Part shown: one piece after another, positions 10,419 through 21,342 of the stretch
Layout: every line of letters begins with the position of its first letter
Position numbering within the stretch: position 1 is the stretch's first letter
DNA from: Cymbomonas tetramitiformis
Lineage: Eukaryota; Chlorophyta; Pyramimonadophyceae; Pyramimonadales; Pyramimonadaceae
DNA length: 64,000 nt
Direction: 5' to 3'
NCBI GenBank assembly: GCA_001247695.2
Contig: LGRX02003709.1
Location: 1 to 64,000, forward strand
The notes under the pieces: generated by a model
What the model saw: the letters and a program-made list of their open reading frames with translations, nothing else
The model's database searches: none
What the model was told of the DNA's origin: nothing
Made by a program: the position numbers and the translations under genes

Positions 10419-10667
10419 ACGTTGAACGTGCTTGGAGATCTTCATGTCGAAATGTTCTCGTTGCAAGGTGCGTACCGATGCCAAAAATGTAGCTCCCGCC
10501 GAATTAGCGGGCGGCTGTGCCGCTGGTGGAGTCGCGGGTGTGTTGGCATGCCTGGCAGCAACGGAATCAAAAATCGTGTGTAATGTGCGGCGGCGATTCG
10601 CCATGCTAGCTGTAGATCTCGTAGAAGCGACCATGATGAAGAAGACTACAGGGGTGGAGTGAGGCAA
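10419..10667 (-). pseudogene. Gag of the outer copia-like element, N-terminal part
   Basis: A minus-strand frame of about 83 codons runs up to the copia 3' LTR and continues in the same frame at 1703 on the far side of the insertion. Candidate starts are the ATG at 10667 or an internal one preceding ANRRRTLHTIFD. The segment is Ala/Pro-rich in the middle and ends with MKISKHVQ at the junction. Together with 1-1703 it forms the Gag of the disrupted element. The match of frame across the 8.7-kb insertion is the main evidence that it is coding. Confidence 0.65.
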
Positions 10668-11017
10668 GAAGACGTGAAAAAAATGCGGAAGTCTCGGGCG
10701 GCCAAGAAATGTGGCGGGTCGTCGATACGGCTGCCGTGAGAGAGCAGGAATTCCGAGAAGTCGTGTGGCAGATGGCGGCCAATACGAAACGGTGTGGTGA
10801 CCAACCAGAATACGTAAACCAATCCAACGTTAAATCCCTTGAAATAACGTCCTCAGGCCCACAGCTCGCCGCAAATCAACCCACAAAACTTAGGCCATAC
10901 CCGCGACTGCCGGCACTTTCACGCGCGGAGCGCCTCACTCCATCCCAAGCGTCCGGCTTTAGCCAATCATCTCGGTGGTGTCGCAGTGGCTAAACAAAGC
11001 GTAAGTGGGGCCAAACC

Positions 11018-11223
11018 TGTCAGATATATAGTTCGGAGTGAATAAACTAGATAACTGGAAATAAACCCTGAGTTAAGGGTTTCGGGATCAGAACGGTAAA
11101 AGTCACATTGATAAAAAAAGAGATACGCATAAATACTAACGGGAGTTTCCCGACTACTGGTGACGGTCACCCAGCCTACTTTAGGAAGTGACAAGTGACA
11201 GATTAAACTGTCGGTGTGTCACA
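11018..11223 (-). repeat. Possible 5' LTR of the outer copia-like element
   Basis: Upstream of the minus-strand gag, the minus strand reads TGTGACACACCGACAG at 11223 and ends CTGACA at 11018. It is followed at once by GGTTTGGCCCCACTTACGCT, which resembles a mutated copy of the half-initiator-tRNA primer site used by the inner copia element. This suggests a 206-bp LTR. Only one copy is in the window, so the ends cannot be confirmed by alignment. Confidence 0.4.
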
Positions 11224-11672
11224 TCCAGCAATTCCTAGCCTTGACTGTAAATAGGCCGATTGGTGATTGCTTCGAATGTCTTCAAATGTCCCAACTATTT
11301 ATCTTGCTTGTTATTGTTAATGTGCCCTTAAATTTGAGATTACAACTATACTATTCCTTTATTCAGTACTTTGATTTAATTAATAACATTACATTCCAAT
11401 TATGCTTCCAAATTATATTCAATCTTTATATTAACAGTGTCAATATGGTTGGACACCATAGCAATATCTTGATTCTGTAAGTATCCCAATTAATATCCTT
11501 GTGTTCATTACATTTTAATTGCCAATGCCACTTGCTTTTCTAAACTTTTGTTATTCAATACTTCACAACATTCCTTATTGCACCTCCGCGTTCACTCACA
11601 ATTTGATGGTAACAATGCAAAATTTAGAATTGAGGAATTTGGATTTTTCCTCACCTGTACGTTCACGTACCC
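11224..11672. other. AT-rich intergenic DNA
   Basis: About 450 bp of AT-rich sequence. An 88-codon plus-strand ORF at 11214-11480 has low-complexity hydrophobic content and no recognisable domain. I see no gene here. Confidence 0.5.
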
Positions 11673-12178
11673 CCTATAATTACCAATAACAAACGTGTGA
11701 ACGCTGGCCGTTGCTGTCGCTTTTTACAAAATTCTGTCGTTTTCATGCCGACGTGGCACGAATGCGGACGGACGAAGAGACGCGCCGTGGGGAAACGCAA
11801 AGCGGACAGACGCTCGATCAGAAGAATCTGAGCAATATTCTGAATCTACGATTTTACACGAAGTTTGCACCTTAGTTCGTAACTCGTAGTTCGGGACGAA
11901 AATCGTCCCGAACGACGTATAATTACCTATAATTACCAATAACAAACGTGTGAACGCTGGCCGTTGCTGTCGCTTTTTACAAAATTCTGTCGTTTTCATG
12001 CCGACGTGGCACGAATGCGGACGGACGAAGAGACGCGCCGTGGGGAAACGCAAAGCGGACAGACGCTCGATCAGAAGAATCTGAGCAATATTCTGAATCT
12101 ACGATTTTACACGAAGTTTGCACCTTAGTTCGTAACTCGTAGTTCGGGACGAAAATCGTCCCGAACGACGTAAGAACG
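11673..12178. repeat. Two tandem copies of a 253-bp unit
   Basis: The sequence starting CTATAATTACCAATAACAAA occurs at about 11674 and again 253 bp later, and the copies match throughout. Each contains a short perfect hairpin, TTCGGGACGA and TCGTCCCGAA around AAA, near its right end. Small ORFs crossing the unit on the minus strand are by-products of the duplication. Confidence 0.9.
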
Positions 12179-12320
12179 ACGTATTAACACTGGCATCCCG
12201 AAGTTCGGAACGTTGCCGTTTTCCCGGATTACGAGTTATCGTCATCGGTGTCATGCGAAAAAAGGAATCTATGACGATAACTCGTCATCCGTAACCCGGA
12301 ATCGCAAATCGGAACCTCCC

Positions 12321-13038
12321 TAATGAATCAAAATCTACACCAATCTGTACTTTACCACCAGCAACCATAAATCAAAATCTACACCAATAATATCATATCA
12401 TATCAATAAAATAAAATAACTGATTAGATATGATATGATAAAATAAAATAACTAAAATAAAATAATATAAAATAAATAAAATAAATAAAATAGTAATAAT
12501 AAAATAAATAATAAAATAAATAATAAAATAAATAATAAATAATAAATAATAATAAGAATAATAATAATAATAAATAATATTAATAATATTATAAATAACA
12601 ATAATAATATAAAGAATAATAATAAATAATAATAATAAGTAATAAATAAAATAAAAATAATAATAAAATTAATAAATAAAATTAATAAAATAAAATAAAA
12701 ATAAAATAAAATAAAATAAAATAAAATAAATAAAATAAAATAACTGATTAGATATAAAATAATATTAGAGATAATAATAATAAATATGTTATTTTACTGT
12801 TATTTTATTGATATGATATGATATTATGAGGCTTGTCCACAATTGTCACTGCTATTTAAAGCTGCCATCATATCAATATATGAGGAATATATAAGTAACG
12901 GAAAGTAACGGACAGAATCTTAACAAAATCTACCAGCAAGATTGACAATTGGGGACATTTGTGGATATTATTGGTGTAGATTTTGATTTATGGTTGCTGG
13001 TGGTAAAGTACAGATTGGTGTAGATTTTGATTCATTAG
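12321..13038. mobile_element. Foldback/MITE with about 70-bp TIRs and AT-rich core
   Basis: The left arm starts TGAATCAAAATCTACACC and spans about 12324-12394; its reverse complement lies at about 12965-13035. The arms are flanked by TAA and TTA. The core, 12400-12800, is almost pure A/T made of TAAAA and AATA units, and TATGATATGATA motifs occur at both edges of it. Non-coding. Confidence 0.8.
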
Positions 13039-13763
13039 AGAGTTTCACGCAAAATTCGGCAGCCAATTCTTTCGCTAGGCCGACGTGGACGTAAAATATC
13101 CATCTTGTTGCAAAAGTCCGATGTTACTGGTGAAGTCTGCGAGCGCCAATTTTGGTTGGGTCTGAATCGAATATTCATGCTGTACAGTCAGCCGAGCGAA
13201 TTGAGTCGCTGCCGAATTGAGTTCTCATTTCGTTCGAATTTGGCCTCGATCGAGCGAATTCAAGCGAATTCTCACGAGCGAATTGAGCAAATCGGCAGCC
13301 GATCCGACGTGGACCGACGTGTCCCCGAAAAATGCGGCATCTCCTGACGTCGGACTAGCGAAAGAATTGGCTGCCGAAATTTGCGTGAAAGTCACTATTA
13401 GAGAGTTTCACGCAAAATTCGGCAGCCAATTCTTTCGCTAGGCCGACGTGGACGTAAAATATCCATCTTGTTGCAAAAGTCCGATGTTACTGGTGAAGTC
13501 TGCGAGCGCCAATTTTGGTTGGGTCTGAATCGAATATTCATGCTGTACAGTCAGCCGAGCGAATTGAGTCGCTGCCGAATTGAGTTCTCATTTCGTTCGA
13601 ATTTGGCCTCGATCGAGCGAATTCAAGCGAATTCTCACGAGCGAATTGAGCAAATCGGCAGCCGATCCGACGTGGACCGACGTGTCCCCGAAAAATGCGG
13701 CATCTCCTGACGTCGGACTAGCGAAAGAATTGGCTGCCGAAATTTGCGTGAAAGTCACTATTA
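13038..13763. repeat. Two tandem copies of a 363-bp inverted-repeat element
   Basis: Units at 13038-13400 and 13401-13763 appear identical. Each starts near GAGAGTTTCACGCAAAATTC and ends near GAAATTTGCGTGAAAGTC, giving terminal inverted repeats of about 45 bp (with the shared core CAGCCAATTCTTTCGCTAG). They look like MITEs in head-to-tail array. The 80-codon ORFs within each unit are identical only because the DNA is. Confidence 0.88.
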
Positions 13764-13855
13764 GGGAGGTTCCGATTTGCGATTCCGGGTTACGGATGGC
13801 GAGTTATCGTCATAGATTCCTTTTTTCGCATGACACCGATGACGATAACTCGTAA

Positions 13856-14405
13856 ACAGTCCAGAGCATATAGTCTGACGTGGCAGCTATAACTGCCTCT
13901 AATATCATATCAATAAAGTCTACACCAATATTGTCGCTGGCACGTCATCGACAACCAATGGTGTTTTGCCATTTGTACAATTACAAAAGTCGTATTATCT
14001 TAGCTGTCTGATGAACTGTCTGATGTGTCACTGTCACACTGCTCCACATGAGTATAAGTCCAGGTGTACTTCTACAAGTCCAGGTGTACTTGTATATGTC
14101 CAACTGTACATTATACCCCGTGGTGACATGACTGTCACGAGCAGTGATCGAGCGAGACATCAGGCAGAACAGTCAGACAGGCAAGGCAGGGCGACATGAA
14201 CATTAAAAATAAAATATTTACCATCGGGTGTAAGATCGCAACTTCCATCTCTAGATTTTAGGGTTTCCGAGGCAAGAGCGAAGAGCGAAAGCTATGTCAC
14301 TGCAGTTAGGGTTTAGCAGAGCGAACAGTCTACTACAGGCTATCTGGCTATGTGAGCGAAGCTAATGTTTTGTAATTGAAGCTAATTCTACTCGCAGAAG
14401 TCGTT
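13856..14405. other. Intergenic DNA
   Basis: No convincing gene. The first 55 bp (CAGTCCAGAGCATATAGTC onward) are repeated in near-identical form at about 16003-16060, so this may be the edge of a larger repeat. A run of CAGGTGTACTT repeats lies near 14060-14095. Confidence 0.5.
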
Positions 14406-14925
14406 CTAATCTTCAGGGGACATCTCAGCCCAGCCAGTCTCCTGCATGGCTTCGCGCGCGTTGGAGTAATTGTAGACGTGGCGGTCGTTTGAAGAAATGT
14501 GAGAGATGGTGGGGCCATGGTGATAATGGACGTTGATGACAGCGTTGTTGCCAACGTTCCAATTCTGCATTTGGGGAGCGTTGGGAACCATCATGTTTTC
14601 GGGCTGAAAATTCCATTCTGGCGCGGGTGGGGGAAGCGGGGCGACGGGGAAATGGCCGGCGGGATGGGGAATGGGGTAGTGGTGAGGTGCAGGCGGAAGC
14701 GGAGGTGGAAAATGGTGAGGAATTGGTTGCGGAAGAATGAATTCAGGGGGACCCTGCTCAGGGGGACCGGCTGGCGGCTGACCGGCATGTTGACGGGGAT
14801 CGAATTGCGCGCATGCGTACGGCCAGACGTTGGGGGGCAAGTCCTGACCGAAACCGGAGGCGAGCGTTGAGTCTGGACTGTGCCGGAGGATCTCGTAGGC
14901 GAGCGTTGAGCGTGGAGTCGGTCGA
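14406..14925 (-). CDS. Proline/histidine-rich exon-like ORF, unknown
   Basis: A minus-strand frame open for about 170 codons, ending at 14406 with a TGA upstream at about 14940. It encodes a Pro/His/Asn-rich protein with runs such as HHFPPPLPPAPHHYPIP, then an Asn-rich segment, ending in MQETGWAEMSPED. Composition is consistent along the frame and the other frames look like shadows. There is no ATG at its start. On the minus strand at about 14990-15015 a branch-point-like TGACTAAC followed by CTTACATGCAG|G resembles a 3' splice site, so this could be the last exon of a gene, but the frame directly after that site meets a stop. I do not recognise a domain. It may also be a chance open frame. 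Confidence 0.35.
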
Positions 14926-15625
14926 AGATGAACACAAGCGGAAAGGGGTCGACTAGTCGAAGGTCATCATGCGGTCGAGCACTGATCCTGCATGTAAGCA
15001 AAAAGTTAGTCATGCATACACATATCGATGCATACACACTTAACGTCAGTCGCAGAAACATTATGCACAAAGATATTCATAGCAGGCAGGGTCACAGCAG
15101 GGTCACAGCAGGAGGTGCACGGGAAGATGCAAACAAGAAATGAGCTTGAAATTGCATCAGAACTCCCCTTTGGGTTAATTTCGAAGTTCGAAGCATCGAT
15201 CTTAGAAATCCAGCTTTCTAGGCATTGATTGGCAGTATCTTTTTGACGATGACAGACGACTGAAAACTCGAACGATCTTGGAAATCTGTTTTTTAAGTTT
15301 CCGATTGGCTAGTATTTTATAATGTGACTCGCGATTGAAAAGACGATCGACTGCGTTGATGACAGACGATCATCGTAGACATCTTCACCGTTCGCTTCGC
15401 CGTTCGCTGACGCGACGGTAGAGATCACCGTGCGCTGACGCGCCGGTTACAAAACAGCCTGAGGTAGGATAGACTGTGATGACATGTCATGTCATGACAT
15501 TGACATGACATGACATGATAATGACATGACATGACAGCGACAACGACAGCGACATGCGACAGCGACAGCGATGACGATGACGATGACGCTTGACGATCGA
15601 TGACGATGACGATGACGGTCACGAC

Positions 15626-15676
<51 letters not shown>

Positions 15677-16197
15677 GACAATGAATGAAATGACATGACA
15701 TGACAGTGACCTGAACCAAATTGCAAAACCAAATTGCAAAACCAAATTGCAAAAACGAAATGGGAAGCGGTGAATATATAAACCACGGTCGTAATGGGGG
15801 AAACGATGTAATACGGTCGTAATGGGGGAAACGCTGGAATATAACGTTAACCGTTTGTATAAATTATAAAAATGTAATAATTGAATTCTGAAATACAGCA
15901 GCGAGAGCATTGTGCAAAAGCGACAGCAGGCGTGAAAACTACAAAAGTGACGTGGAACCTACTAAAGTGTGCCGGAGGCGCAGTCCTGGACTGTGCCGGA
16001 GGCGCAGTCCAGAGCATGTAGTCTGACGTGCCTTCTATAACTACCTCATATCATATAATATCTATTGTACCACCAGCAGTCGTTGAAACGTTGAAACGGT
16101 ACCCAGTGTCACCAAACCATATAATGGTGTTGTATCAGAAATTAACTGACAGAATTTGTTTGAAACGCCTACTTCATAACAAAAGAAGGCCGGCAGT
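14926..16197. other. Intergenic DNA with microsatellites
   Basis: Contains CATGACATGACATG and GACGATGACGATG low-complexity runs around 15480-15620, then a pure trinucleotide (CAT)n at about 15623-15678, two copies of GTAATGGGGGAAACG near 15790-15830 and a duplicated GTGCCGGAGGCGCAGTCC at about 15969-16010. The long translations through the CAT run (poly-Met or poly-Asp) are artefacts. The last 50 bp hold the repeat shared with 13857. Confidence 0.7.
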
Positions 16198-18762
16198 ATG
16201 GAATGTGAAATGGAAACCATTGAGACTGATTGGAAACCGCTCATACATTTTGAGAAGCCCCCTTCAGCTGCAGCACAGGCGTGGTCCGATGACTCAGCCC
16301 AAGTGACTCATCCGTTCAAGTCTTCCAGGGATGCCGACATCTCCGCTGAGACTAAGACGTCTAAGAGGTTTTCCTCGGCTGTTCGTTCGTTGGTTTATAT
16401 GTCGTCTTTGCGCTCAACGGGTATTAATATCAACCCCGAAGATCGCGACAATCCAAGTAGCCAGGAAATAGTATCCTGGTCAGTCAGACTCAGATACAAG
16501 ATCTTTCCTGGTTTCATGCTATGTGCGGATGTACTCCAGTTTACATTCCTGCCATGGAACTTTGATCTCGCGGAGTATCCAAGTGGAATCGAAAAAGTTT
16601 TTAAACCGATAGCTGAGTTTCCACTGTTGACGTGGGTAAATTTCGGCTGGGCTCCAAGCTTTGGATACCCCGAAGCCATGTACTTTTTAGCTGTCTTATC
16701 GACTTTGTCATTAATATATCTTTCTATTCCGAGGCAAAAGCTAGTCGCAGCTATTGGGCAGAATGCGGCTGTACTTATGGGCGTTTTCGTCCGTCTAATG
16801 CAGACGATACTGTGCCTGCCACTCTTTCGACTTGGATGTACAGCTTTTGCGTGTGATTTTGATAGCCAGCGCCTACAATATGATTCGAGCGTGCGTTGTT
16901 GGGATAGAACGCACGTGCCAGTGATTCTCGCTGGAATCACCATCAATGCTTGCGTCGGTTTCGGTGCGCACTTATACACGACTGATTCTTTCAGCTCCCT
17001 GGAGAAAACTAAACGAATGTTCACCAAAATGATGTTCACCCAGTCGAGTCCACATCTTGCGCGTGGATTCTTGGTGGCAAAACTCGGCCTAGCTTGTTTT
17101 GGCACAATCTTCCGACAGATTTTGTCTGACACTGCAACATCAGTCATTAATCTATTGTTTGTGGGCGGACTGTTTTTTCTTTTGGCTTGGGCTTCACCGT
17201 TCACAAGTCAACGCGTGGCACAAACGATTTCAGCCCTTCTTTCGATATGCACTTTTTCCAATGCTGTCGCGGTAGTGAACTCCATTTTTATCGAAGCTAA
17301 CGACAATGCAGACGATACTGGGAACGGTCATAACGAAGATTTGACAGCCTACGTCTTTATTGTCTGGCTAGTGGGCCTTCCCAGTGCATATATTGCTGGA
17401 ACAGTTTTCTATGAAAGAGTATGGGAGTATAAAATTGGCAAGATAATTGAGGACAGTGCGACAAGCAAAACGCTATCATTATCTGGAGTCTTGCAAGATC
17501 CCCTCCCAGCCGTGTGGCAGAGACTACTAGGGCTGATAGGTGATGTGGGGATTTCCACTACTCTCAAAGAACTTAACCTCGCAGGTTGCTGGTTGAGAAC
17601 CCTCGAAGTGCAGCAAATTCTCCTCGCTATTGGAGCACATCCCGATAACGTGCTGGAGCACCTGAACTGTTCGCGGCAAAAGCTCGAAGGCACTGTCGGT
17701 CATGGTGTGGATACAGCGCTGCAATATCTTCCACGCTTAAAGACGTGCAGTTTTGACAACAATATCCTTCCCCCGGGTATCCCAACGATTGCCAGAGCGC
17801 TCTCAAGTCACAAGCAGATTACCAAGATCAGTATGGCCAACTGTGGTCTTGCCGAGTCTGCAGGGAAATCCTTGGGTAAAGTGTTGAGGGAAAATAGCAC
17901 TCTCAAAGAGCTCAACATAGCAAAGAACTCCTTGGGCACAGCTGGTGCAAAAGGGTTGGCAGAAGGGCTGAAAGAGAACACAACTTTGACAGTTCTTGAC
18001 ATTTGCTGGAATTCTATTGGAGCTGAAGGGGTCGGATATTTGGTGAACTCATCACTTGGCAACCACAAGATGAAGTTGCGTGTCATCGGCAACAACGTTG
18101 AGCAGACTACCTTAAAGGCTTTCTATGACCAGCTGAAAGCAAGTGCCTTGTCTGATGATGGTGATTCTGATACACGAGGCCCGACACTGGAGGAGCTCTT
18201 AGCTCAGACAGAATGCGACTCAATATACACCCTTATTGGCAAGGTTACAAATCTTGACCCCGCAGTGGCTATCGAGGCCGTGTGCGAGCGCTTCTATTGC
18301 AACTTGATCAGTGACGAGATATGCCTACCGTTTTTCACCTGTGTAGCCATGGGGCGGATGCGAAACTTGCAAAAGGACTGTCTGACCGAGTTGCTCGGGG
18401 GGCCCAAGATATACAAGGGCCTTGATTTGAAGACTGGGCATGCTCATCTGAGAATTACGGATGAGCACTATGATAGCGTGATCGACCACCTTTTCGCTGC
18501 TGTTCTCCACTTTATTCCTGAGTTGCCGACTTGTGTTGGTACTGCACTGACCGATATTACTGAAGCCGCTCGTTTACTTGTTGTCAACACTCAGCTCGAT
18601 GAGCCACATGTACGGTTGCTTAATGCTTGTGACGTTGAGGACCAGTACGTGGAAGCACTTAATAACAACAAAGCAGAAGCTTTTTTCACTAAGTCTCTGT
18701 GGAAAACAGGCAATTTCAAAAAGAGAGGTGCAGGTCACCCTGCACTAGAGGTTTCCGATTGA
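16198..18762 (+). CDS. Membrane-LRR-truncated haemoglobin fusion protein
   Basis: An 854-residue ORF without visible introns, ending in TGA. After a hydrophilic N-terminus of about 95 residues come about eight predicted membrane segments (about 103-122, 152-175, 180-208, 239-260, 288-310, 313-336, 341-366, 383-406). Residues about 454-645 form ribonuclease-inhibitor-type leucine-rich repeats (for example LKELNIAKNSLGTAGAKGLA). Residues about 663-805 match a group I truncated haemoglobin: Tyr700 at the B10 site in RFYCNLISD, Phe712-Phe713 in LPFF, a Gln in the E helix (RNLQKDCL), LGGPKIYKG, and His748 in GHAHLRITDEHYD at the proximal haem-ligand site. The haem pocket residues are therefore kept. 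A sensor of O2 or NO linked to a membrane protein is a reasonable inference, not shown. GC content is lower than in the retroelements and it looks like a genuine host gene. I chose the first ATG, which precedes the hydrophilic N-terminus. Confidence 0.88.
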   Translation: MECEMETIETDWKPLIHFEKPPSAAAQAWSDDSAQVTHPFKSSRDADISAETKTSKRFSSAVRSLVYMSSLRSTGININPEDRDNPSSQEIVSWSVRLRYKIFPGFMLCADVLQFTFLPWNFDLAEYPSGIEKVFKPIAEFPLLTWVNFGWAPSFGYPEAMYFLAVLSTLSLIYLSIPRQKLVAAIGQNAAVLMGVFVRLMQTILCLPLFRLGCTAFACDFDSQRLQYDSSVRCWDRTHVPVILAGITINACVGFGAHLYTTDSFSSLEKTKRMFTKMMFTQSSPHLARGFLVAKLGLACFGTIFRQILSDTATSVINLLFVGGLFFLLAWASPFTSQRVAQTISALLSICTFSNAVAVVNSIFIEANDNADDTGNGHNEDLTAYVFIVWLVGLPSAYIAGTVFYERVWEYKIGKIIEDSATSKTLSLSGVLQDPLPAVWQRLLGLIGDVGISTTLKELNLAGCWLRTLEVQQILLAIGAHPDNVLEHLNCSRQKLEGTVGHGVDTALQYLPRLKTCSFDNNILPPGIPTIARALSSHKQITKISMANCGLAESAGKSLGKVLRENSTLKELNIAKNSLGTAGAKGLAEGLKENTTLTVLDICWNSIGAEGVGYLVNSSLGNHKMKLRVIGNNVEQTTLKAFYDQLKASALSDDGDSDTRGPTLEELLAQTECDSIYTLIGKVTNLDPAVAIEAVCERFYCNLISDEICLPFFTCVAMGRMRNLQKDCLTELLGGPKIYKGLDLKTGHAHLRITDEHYDSVIDHLFAAVLHFIPELPTCVGTALTDITEAARLLVVNTQLDEPHVRLLNACDVEDQYVEALNNNKAEAFFTKSLWKTGNFKKRGAGHPALEVSD

Positions 18763-21342
18763 GGCCACATATTTTAAGTCCGAGTAGACAAAGCAGTTGT
18801 AATCCAAGGGAAAATTCACTTGGTGATCCCAGTCATTTTGGCAAAAGAAAATAAAAGAAAAAGAAAAGTAGAAGAAACGTATTTGTGTTTCCGGTGGCCC
18901 GCACTGCCGAGTTTCCATGGATTCCTTTGAATGGTTGTACTGGATATTGTTCATTTCTACTTCGAACGGATATGTGACACCTCCAACCAAAACTTCAGCG
19001 GTACCAAATTTGCAAACCATTGCTCTTTAAAAGTAAGATATTAAACTTGATTCTTACTTTTTGCTAAATAATACCAGTGGTGGATTCTTGTTCACATTGT
19101 AATCGTATTATTGTAACTGCTTGTGACTCTTTCTCGTTACATCACCAACAACAGTGTAATTCTTTCTCTGATGAAATCAGATCTCAGGTTTTCATTGTGC
19201 AACCTTTTCGACTTGGTGTGCAAATTTTTGTTCGCTTTGAGCTAATGTGAAGCCATCTTGGTGCTACCAAGGCATGGTGTATTGTGTCTCACTCTTTCAC
19301 AATATGTACCGCACGTTAAGTTGGGCCCAGTATGTACAATTTCTCTACATTATTGTTGACGATACTAGTTGAAACACCAAATATCAGTAACCTACCAATA
19401 TTTTTGTTGTAAGTAATGACTTGTGCAGAAGTTAAATACTTGTCTGATCAATGGAATACGGAGGTTACGGACAACAAGTTTGTCACGTCATGCTAAGGGT
19501 TGGTAACTCGGTATGGAAATTTTTTCACGATTGGTCGATGTCGACATATGCACGCTGTTAGTTGGGAGGGTTTAGTATATTAATGGGTTCGATGTGTGTG
19601 TGTTTCTTTGTGCGTGCATGCATGTAAAATGAGGGATGTATAAAATATGAAAATGCTATCGAGGGACCGAGCGGTGTACCGGTGGACAGTATGTATTCAC
19701 CAATATTCATGTATTTTTTGTTGATCCAACGGAACGAGATCTTATTATATATATGCATTGAACGAAATGTCAGATAGGTCTGTTTGCAAACTGTAAACTG
19801 AATTATGAGGCCGAAGACGTTTTCGTATACACCTTTATCGATTGTCGCAGCACATCTCCGTGACCCGAAATGTACAAATCTGATTCTTCCATCACATCTC
19901 GATTCTTCATCAATTATCGATTCATCCAAACTCGATCTTGAATCACATTCATTCTGTCGAAACCTGACACGATGCCAGCCTGTCATACTGTCACGATGTC
20001 ATACTGTCACAGTGTCACACTGCCATACTTGCCACTTTCTCGGAACTTCTACATCTCTCTGTCGAATCCTGACACAATGCCAGACTGCCATACTGTCACG
20101 ATGTCGTACTATCATACTGTCATACATGTCATTATTCTGCATCTCTCACGGCTCAGTTCATACTATCTGCCGCGTACGCATGCCCCATCACGTTCAAGAT
20201 GTCATAGCCGTCGTGCCCGTCCCTCCATCCATGAGCGGATTTACTACGTGACCACTCCTAACATCAAAGCAAGGGTAGGCATTAGTTTCATTTTTCAAAC
20301 CGGTTTATATACAATCGATTCGATTATTTCTACTTTGAAACCAGTTTGATTATCATAATCATCCTCCCTTAACACTGATGAACTTTTTGGTTGCGGAAGT
20401 AATTATGATCATTAATCATAATTGTATCTCAAATTGAAATTTCCAATTGTATACAATTATATCTCAAATTGAAACCTATTTGATTGGTGTAAACACTATT
20501 AACCCGATTAATTATAATTGCCCGAACAATCGATTCCGAGCCTTGCATCAAAGACAGGGCTGGTAATCTTCCATAACAGGCTCCTAATCACATTATTCCA
20601 CATAATGTGCTTTTAACTGCCGTCCCATCCGCTCACTGAAAGTCCCAGAAAGGCTTCCCTCCGGTCACGCGGTCAACCAAGGCTCTTCATGAATAGTTTT
20701 CCATGATTTGATTAGTCGCCACTCAGTTGTAATCATGATTTGATTAGTCACGCACCCATAGTAATCGTGATTCGATTAGTCACGCACCCTTAGTAATCAT
20801 GATTTTTTGTATAACCGCAGTAACCAGTTAGGCCAGTTAACTAGTTAGACCCAGTTACTACCAGTTATTGTTACTAGCTAGTTAATCAATTCCATTTTTA
20901 TTAACTAAGTGACCCTAGCTAGTTAATTAATTCGCACTAACCGGTTGTAGCTAGTTAATTAATTTTATTAATCGAATTAACTACTAAGTGGCAGTAACGA
21001 GCTGACCCCCCCTCAAAATGTATTAATTACCGGTTAATCACCCATGTCGCCCATCGCGATCGGTCGGAAAATCGAAAAATCGAGATTTCTGACTTTCGTC
21101 ACAGTCGAGTGACATGCCTTGACATGAATACCTCAACCCGATCGCGCGAGACGCGTGTCGAGTGTCGAGCGTTTTCACGAAGCCAGTTGCAGTCTTCAAC
21201 AGTTGCCAGTCGAGGCCTCGAATGGATATGGTCGAGGCCTCGAACGTCCACCTTACAGCACAGTTAGCACAGTTAAAGTACGCAAATTTTGCAGAACTGT
21301 CCGTTGGATATAGGTATACCGCGCTAAAGTGTGTTGGATATA
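18763..21342. other. Intergenic DNA
   Basis: No supported gene. It includes purine-rich AAAAGAAAAAG (about 18846-18870), repeats of ATACTGTCACGATGTCATAC near 19980-20130, repeated CATGATTTGATTAGTC motifs near 20700-20800, and CTAGTTAATTAATT repeats near 20820-20960. Short ORFs here have no recognisable content. Confidence 0.5.

Larger units (their letters stand above)
12229..13855. repeat. Nested foldback cluster, outer arms
   Basis: An arm at 12229-12323 is repeated in inverse orientation at 13761-13855. Each arm itself contains a 15-bp inverted repeat, ACGAGTTATCGTCAT with its complement. Between the arms lie two other inverted-repeat elements, described separately, so this is a foldback element that received further insertions or grew by them. 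No protein-coding content. Confidence 0.85.

Noticed and set aside
1699..10423. Extending the copia LTR to CA with TTCTA as target-site duplication
   Set aside because: TTCTA follows both LTRs but does not precede the 5' LTR, so it is part of the LTR.
13105..13855. Two identical 80-codon ORFs as a duplicated gene
   Set aside because: They are parts of the tandem inverted-repeat units and have no coding signature.
15425..15910. Poly-Met / poly-Asp protein
   Set aside because: Translation of a (CAT)n microsatellite.
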